Source: an uncultured Oscillospiraceae bacterium (lineage in GTDB: Bacteria; Bacillota; Clostridia; Oscillospirales; Oscillospiraceae). From it: a stretch of DNA of 17,244 nt. Made by a program: the position numbers and the translations under genes. Every line of letters begins with the position of its first letter. The first letter of the stretch is position 1. This document shows, in pieces, positions 13,991 to 17,244 of the stretch. The stretch is from the NCBI GenBank assembly GCA_910578575.1, contig CAJTQP010000048.1, positions 1 through 17,244 on the forward strand, read 5' to 3'. The notes beneath the pieces are model-generated. The model did no database searches and had not been told where the DNA came from. It worked only from the letters and a program-made list of their open reading frames with translations.

Positions 13991-14018
13991 TTGCTTTTTC
14001 AAAGATTTAGAGTATAAT
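13991..14018 (+). promoter_or_regulatory. glyA promoter
   Basis: TTGCTT (13991-13996) and a perfect TATAAT (14013-14018) are 16 bases apart. The leader is about 73 bases. It contains a CCCC...GGGG hairpin around 14042-14076 (CCCCGCTTTCACTG/CGGTGGGG). I do not recognise a known riboswitch in it. Confidence 0.65.
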
Positions 14019-14097
14019 ATATCCAGGAAAACCAAGGAACGCCCCGCTTTCACTGCTCCGGTGGGGAGGCGGCAACCAAGCAAAAGGAGAGAATATC

Positions 14098-15342
14098 GTG
14101 GTCAAAAATGTCATTGATTTCCTGATCCAGCAGGACCCTGAGGTGGGCAACGCCGTCAAGGCGGAGTACGACCGCCAGCGGCGGAACATCGAGCTCATCG
14201 CCTCGGAGAACTTCGTCAGCGAAGCAGTCCTGGCGGCGGCTTCCACCGTGCTGACCAATAAGTATGCCGAGGGCTATCCCGGCAAGCGCTACTACGGCGG
14301 CTGCGAGTGCGTGGACGTGGTGGAGGAGCTGGCCCGGAACCGGGCTAAGGAGCTCTTCGGCGCGGAACATGCCAACGTCCAGCCCCACAGCGGCGCTTCC
14401 GCCAACTTTGCCGTGTACCAGGCCCTGTGTAAGATCGGGGACACCGTAATGGGTATGAATCTGGACAACGGCGGCCACCTGACCCACGGCAGCCCTGTGA
14501 ACTACTCCGGCCTCAACTATCATATCGTCCCCTATGGCGTGGACCCCAAGACCCACCGCATCGACTACGATCAGGTCCGGGCCCTGGCCAAGAAGTGCAA
14601 GCCCAAGATGATCGTGGCTGGTGCCTCCGCCTATCCCCGCATCATCGACTTCAAGGCCTTCCGGGAGATTGCCGACGAGGTGGGCGCGTATCTCTTCGTG
14701 GATATGGCACACATTGCCGGCTTGGTGGCCACGGGCCTGCATCCCTCCCCGGTGCCCTACGCCCACGTGGTAACCACCACCACCCATAAGACCCTCCGGG
14801 GCCCCAGAGGCGGCGTGATCCTCTGTACCGAGGAGCTGTCCAAGCAGATCGACAAGGCCATCTTCCCCGGTTCCCAGGGCGGACCCCTGATGCACATCAT
14901 CACCGCCAAGGCTGTGGCCTTTGGGGAGGCCCTGAAGCCGGAGTTTAAGACCTATCAGGAACAAGTGCTGAAAAACGCCTCCGTTTTGGCGGACAGCCTC
15001 ATGGAGGCGGGCTTCCAGCTAGTCTCCGGCGGCACCGATAACCACCTGATGCTGGTGGACCTGCGCCCGGCCAACATCACCGGTAAGGAGATGGAAAAGC
15101 GGCTGGACCAGGTGAACATCACCGTCAACAAGAACACCATCCCTGACGATCCCCAGTCTCCCTTCGTCACCAGCGGCATCCGCGTGGGTGTCCCCGCCGC
15201 CACCAGCCGCGGTCTGCGGGAGGAGGATATGAAGGTCCTGGGTAAGCTGATTTGGCAGACTGCTACAGAGTTCGACACCAAGCAGGATGAGATTCGCGCC
15301 GGTGTGGCTGCCATCACTTCTAAGTATCCTATGTATGAGTAA
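14098..15342 (+). CDS. glyA: Serine hydroxymethyltransferase
   Basis: This 414-residue PLP enzyme interconverts serine and glycine while charging tetrahydrofolate with a one-carbon unit. Landmarks are IELIASENFVSEAV (31-44), the PGKRYYGGCE segment (61-70), VDMAHIAGLVATGLHPSPVP, and VTTTTHKTLRGPRGG with the PLP-binding lysine K231. The length and motifs are fully typical. The GTG start at 14098 is preceded by AAAGGAGA at 14083-14090, and no ATG nearby gives a better N-terminus. It is transcribed alone from a good sigma-A promoter and followed by a strong hairpin. Confidence 0.98.
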   Translation: MVKNVIDFLIQQDPEVGNAVKAEYDRQRRNIELIASENFVSEAVLAAASTVLTNKYAEGYPGKRYYGGCECVDVVEELARNRAKELFGAEHANVQPHSGASANFAVYQALCKIGDTVMGMNLDNGGHLTHGSPVNYSGLNYHIVPYGVDPKTHRIDYDQVRALAKKCKPKMIVAGASAYPRIIDFKAFREIADEVGAYLFVDMAHIAGLVATGLHPSPVPYAHVVTTTTHKTLRGPRGGVILCTEELSKQIDKAIFPGSQGGPLMHIITAKAVAFGEALKPEFKTYQEQVLKNASVLADSLMEAGFQLVSGGTDNHLMLVDLRPANITGKEMEKRLDQVNITVNKNTIPDDPQSPFVTSGIRVGVPAATSRGLREEDMKVLGKLIWQTATEFDTKQDEIRAGVAAITSKYPMYE

Positions 15343-15357
15343 TCCTGTCTAATAGAC

Positions 15358-15394
15358 AGCACGCAGCCCCCGGCAATGCCGGGGGCTGTGTGCT
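15358..15394. terminator. Long GC hairpin between glyA and the convergent operon
   Basis: Bases 15358-15374 pair with 15378-15394: a 17-bp stem with one G-T wobble and loop AAT, including GCCCCCGGC/GCCGGGGGC. It lies 15 bases after the glyA stop. Neither side carries a real T-run, so it may work as a bidirectional barrier or RNA 3'-end stabiliser as much as a classical intrinsic terminator. Confidence 0.65.
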
Positions 15395-15415
15395 ACCCAA
15401 TTATGAGAAACTGGG

Positions 15416-15544
15416 TCAGAACCACGCTTCATAGAAATACCAGCAGTCGGCAAACTGTTTCGTCACGCTGCCGTTGTCTCCCTTGAACTGGACAGTTTTG
15501 GTACTGCTAGATTCAACCTCGCTGCCCAGTACCCAGAAACAATT
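15416..15544 (-). pseudogene. Protein-like reading frame without a start: gene remnant or frameshifted tail
   Basis: On the minus strand, in the frame one base on from the neighbouring small gene, 42 codons run to a TGA at 15418-15416. They read FWVLGSEVESSSTKTVQF and then KGDNGSVTKQFADCWYFYEAWF (two adjoining pieces). The residue mix, ending in an aromatic-rich tail, looks like a real protein C-terminus. The TGA lies about 20 bases before the long hairpin at 15358-15394, as expected for a gene end. There is no start codon with a ribosome site. Upstream of about 15540 the frame becomes an Arg/Ser-rich shadow of the other gene. It could be the 3' stump of a deleted gene or the true end of the small gene after a frameshift. 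I do not recognise the family. Confidence 0.45.
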
Positions 15545-15722
15545 GCTGGATTTCCTCTTGCACCTTCTCCAGCTGCTGCTTGATTTTTGTCTGCTCTGCT
15601 TCGTCGTGGAGCTGCATGGCGAAAATCATACGCATATTGAGGGCAAATTGGTCTTCCCTTAAGCTGTTCAGGGTGACACGCCGGCTTGATGGGATTTTTT
15701 GAGGGTCTGGATGATTGCTCAT
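15513..15722 (-). CDS. Small coiled-coil protein of unknown function
   Basis: The protein has 69 residues, is hydrophilic, and has no signal peptide or membrane segment. The N-terminus is SNHPDPQKIPSSRRVTLNSL. A long helix follows (MRMIFAMQLHDEAEQTKIK, then QQLEKVQEEIQQLF) with heptad-like leucines and many charged residues, so a coiled coil is likely. The start at 15722 has a good AAGGAG and lies 12 bases after the DUF4340 stop, so it is the last gene of that operon. The end LGTGQRG is doubtful: a more protein-like frame starts just there (15416-15544), so the true protein may be about 40 residues longer or may have been cut by a deletion. The family is not recognised. Confidence 0.7.
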   Translation of the reverse strand: MSNHPDPQKIPSSRRVTLNSLREDQFALNMRMIFAMQLHDEAEQTKIKQQLEKVQEEIQQLFLGTGQRG

Positions 15723-15734
15723 GGTAGTTTCTCC

Positions 15735-17114
15735 TTAATTTAATACGATGGCGTGGATCGCTTCGATCAGTGCTACAGCATTGCTGCGGGAGACCAGGGA
15801 TACCGGTGTCGCGTCTATTGCCGCGAGGCAATGGGTCCCATCATAGCGGTACAAGTCCACCTGGACTGTTGGGTGGGTCTGGTTGTTCAAATGTAGGGTC
15901 AAGCCGATCTCCTTTTTCTGAGATGGCGCTTCCTCTATAAACGACTCTGCGCGGAGGGCTTCCAGCTTGCTCTGGACCGCTTCGAGAGATACCTCCGTTC
16001 CCGCATAGGAATAGGTTCGTCCATCTCTGGATGTTTCGCTGGTGATGGTATAACTGTTTTCCTCTAACGTGACGTCGATTTGCTGTACGTCTGTGAAATC
16101 GCCCCAGAACAGTTCCGAGTGACGGAGAGAAGCATAGGATACTGCCGTCAGTTCTTTGTAGCTGTCAGAGGAAATTTTGTATAAAATCGGAGAATCTCCG
16201 ACCCTTGCATAAGCGGTCACGGCGTCCTCTTGGTTGCTGTCTTTTTCCTTGGGGTCCCGGCTAATGCGCAAGATGAAGGGGGTGGCAGCTTCCGCACCGT
16301 TGGAATCCTCTATTGTGTAGTTTACGGTCACGGTGAGTTCAGGCTCATCGAGGCCATATTTTTTTAATTCTTCATCTGTTGCGTTGTAAGAGACGTAGTC
16401 TGTCAGGCTCAGGTCCTGCAAGGCCCACAGGTAGTTCTCCACTTTCTCGGAATCAAGAGGCAGATTGCCGCCTTGTTGCTCGGTGTAATAGACATCATCG
16501 GCACTATAGCTATCCGTACTGTCTGCTTGATAGTCGATTTGGTAGTTTTCTTCCCCAGAGAAGTGCAGGGCCGTCACCTGGTCGAAGTATGGGACCTCAT
16601 CGTTTTTGATGAGTTCTTGGAGCGTGACGCTGAATGTGTCCAGGAGATCATATTCCACCAGGTAGACATTTCCGTCTCCGATGGAAAGATAGCGTTTGGC
16701 ATCTAGGGTACTGTAATCGCCCAGGGAAATCTCATACGTTTGTGTCGAATCTGCTATTTCAATGGTACAGGTCGGCTGATCCAGGCCGTACTGTCCCAAG
16801 TCCTCCGGGGATTCAATGGTAAGGGCTGCGGAAAGGGACTGGAAGGCTTCCAAAAGCGCCTGTAATTTCTTTTCGTTTACAGGAAAGGACGGATCTTGAG
16901 TATACTGCCATCCGTCCTCTTTTTGGAAAGACAGAGAAGTGCCCTCGTATTCCCAGGACAGTGCCTCCACGGAATCAGGCTCTAGGGACAGGATGACCTC
17001 CCCGCTGTTTTTGATCTGCTCCCGGTGTTCTTCCATCTGCATTGCCCCCAGCGCGGCAAGACAGACCACCCCCAAAACGCCCAGCAGGGCGCACAGCTTT
17101 TTAGACCGCCTCAT
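15735..17114 (-). CDS. DUF4340 domain membrane-anchored protein of a GldG-type ABC system
   Basis: The protein has 459 residues. One N-terminal membrane segment (about 7-24, LCALLGVLGVVCLAALGAM) anchors a large extracytoplasmic part. That part has repeated DUF4340-type units: a strand pattern such as VEALSWEYEGTSLSFQKEDGW, then KLQALLEAFQSLSAAL, then GQYGLDQPTCTIEI; a second copy has YLWALQDLSL and KKYGLDEPELTVTV. The 'YGLD.P' signature seen twice is characteristic. DUF4340 proteins are commonly encoded after GldG and the GldF/GldA ABC transporter parts. The ATG at 17114 overlaps the preceding GldG stop by 14 bases, so translation is coupled. Function in non-gliding Firmicutes is unknown; a role at the cell envelope is inferred. 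Confidence 0.87.
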   Translation of the reverse strand: MRRSKKLCALLGVLGVVCLAALGAMQMEEHREQIKNSGEVILSLEPDSVEALSWEYEGTSLSFQKEDGWQYTQDPSFPVNEKKLQALLEAFQSLSAALTIESPEDLGQYGLDQPTCTIEIADSTQTYEISLGDYSTLDAKRYLSIGDGNVYLVEYDLLDTFSVTLQELIKNDEVPYFDQVTALHFSGEENYQIDYQADSTDSYSADDVYYTEQQGGNLPLDSEKVENYLWALQDLSLTDYVSYNATDEELKKYGLDEPELTVTVNYTIEDSNGAEAATPFILRISRDPKEKDSNQEDAVTAYARVGDSPILYKISSDSYKELTAVSYASLRHSELFWGDFTDVQQIDVTLEENSYTITSETSRDGRTYSYAGTEVSLEAVQSKLEALRAESFIEEAPSQKKEIGLTLHLNNQTHPTVQVDLYRYDGTHCLAAIDATPVSLVSRSNAVALIEAIHAIVLN

Positions 17115-17244
17115 TTTGCTGCCCCTTTCTCTTCACGACCACCCAGATCCCAGCGCCCAGGTAAAGCAACGGGAACACGCCGATCATGGTCACCTTCAGC
17201 AGGGAAGCCGCGGCATCGTTGATGGTCAGATAGTTGTAGTTCAA
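17101..17244 (-). CDS. GldG-type ABC transporter protein, C-terminal end (partial)
   Basis: Only the last 47 residues lie in the window; the 5' part is beyond the right edge. The visible end reads LTINDAAASLLKVTMIGVF and continues through one membrane helix (about residues 15-37) to a short basic tail (VVVKRKGQQNEAV). A single C-terminal membrane helix after a 'TI.DA.A' strand is what GldG proteins (ABC_transp_aux/DUF7088 type) have. The identity also leans on the DUF4340 gene directly downstream, its usual partner. The stop overlaps the DUF4340 start by 14 bases. Confidence 0.7.
   Translation of the reverse strand: MNYNYLTINDAAASLLKVTMIGVFPLLYLGAGIWVVVKRKGQQNEAV

Noticed and set aside
14019..14097. 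Possible riboswitch in the glyA leader
   Set aside because: The leader is only about 73 bases. I could not match it to glycine, THF, ZTP or SAM riboswitch cores; only a simple CCCC/GGGG hairpin is seen.
15463..15831. Minus-strand frame of 122 codons across the DUF4340 end and the small gene
   Set aside because: It is low-complexity, Arg/Pro-rich and lacks a ribosome site. The other two frames hold better candidates.

Overview
The window is about 17 kb of GC-rich DNA (my impression is near 60 percent), with strong AGGAGG-type ribosome binding sites and some GTG and TTG starts. The gene content points to a low-copy Gram-positive gut clostridium, most likely of the Oscillospiraceae (Flavonifractor, Pseudoflavonifractor or Lawsonibacter relatives). 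That assignment is inferred from protein character and gene order. I ran no database search. I see no integrase, transposase, CRISPR array, tRNA or rRNA.

Positions 1-3255 (+) hold a phosphonate cassette. It contains the 3' part of a winged-helix/nucleotidyltransferase fusion (PntC/LicC-like), a 2-aminoethylphosphonate transaminase, and a PEP mutase fused to an N-terminal HxGH cytidylyltransferase domain. Together they would make the C-P bond and activate 2-aminoethylphosphonate (AEP) with CTP, for attachment to a lipid or glycan. Phosphonopyruvate decarboxylase and the final transferase are not in view. A 302-base gap follows, filled with nested perfect inverted repeats and ending in a promoter.

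Positions 3558-6348 (+) are a coupled four-gene operon: GtrA-family membrane protein, DPM1-type GT2 glycosyltransferase, DUF2304 protein and GT39-like glycosyltransferase. This is the classic layout for making, flipping and using a polyprenyl-phosphate sugar. Positions 6572-10613 (+) hold trpS, a WecA/TagO-type polyprenyl-phosphate GlcNAc-1-P transferase, UDP-GlcNAc 2-epimerase (wecB) and an unknown membrane-anchored protein. Together with the phosphonate cassette, much of the first 10 kb concerns cell-surface polymers.

Positions 10566-11550 (-) are a compact operon of three small proteins of unknown function, whose last gene runs 48 bases into the 3' end of the gene coming the other way. Then come a GyrI-like protein, type III pantothenate kinase (coaX), endonuclease III (nth, -) and serine hydroxymethyltransferase (glyA, +). 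nth and glyA are divergent, with abutting promoters. The right end (-) carries the tail of a GldG-type ABC transporter protein, a DUF4340 protein and a 69-residue small protein. Overlapping that last gene's end is an unexplained protein-like reading frame that looks like a gene remnant or the far side of a frameshift.

The most promising leads are the phosphonate cassette with two unrelated cytidylyltransferase domains, the three-gene unknown operon, the cloverleaf-like intergenic element, and the hidden frame at 15416-15544.
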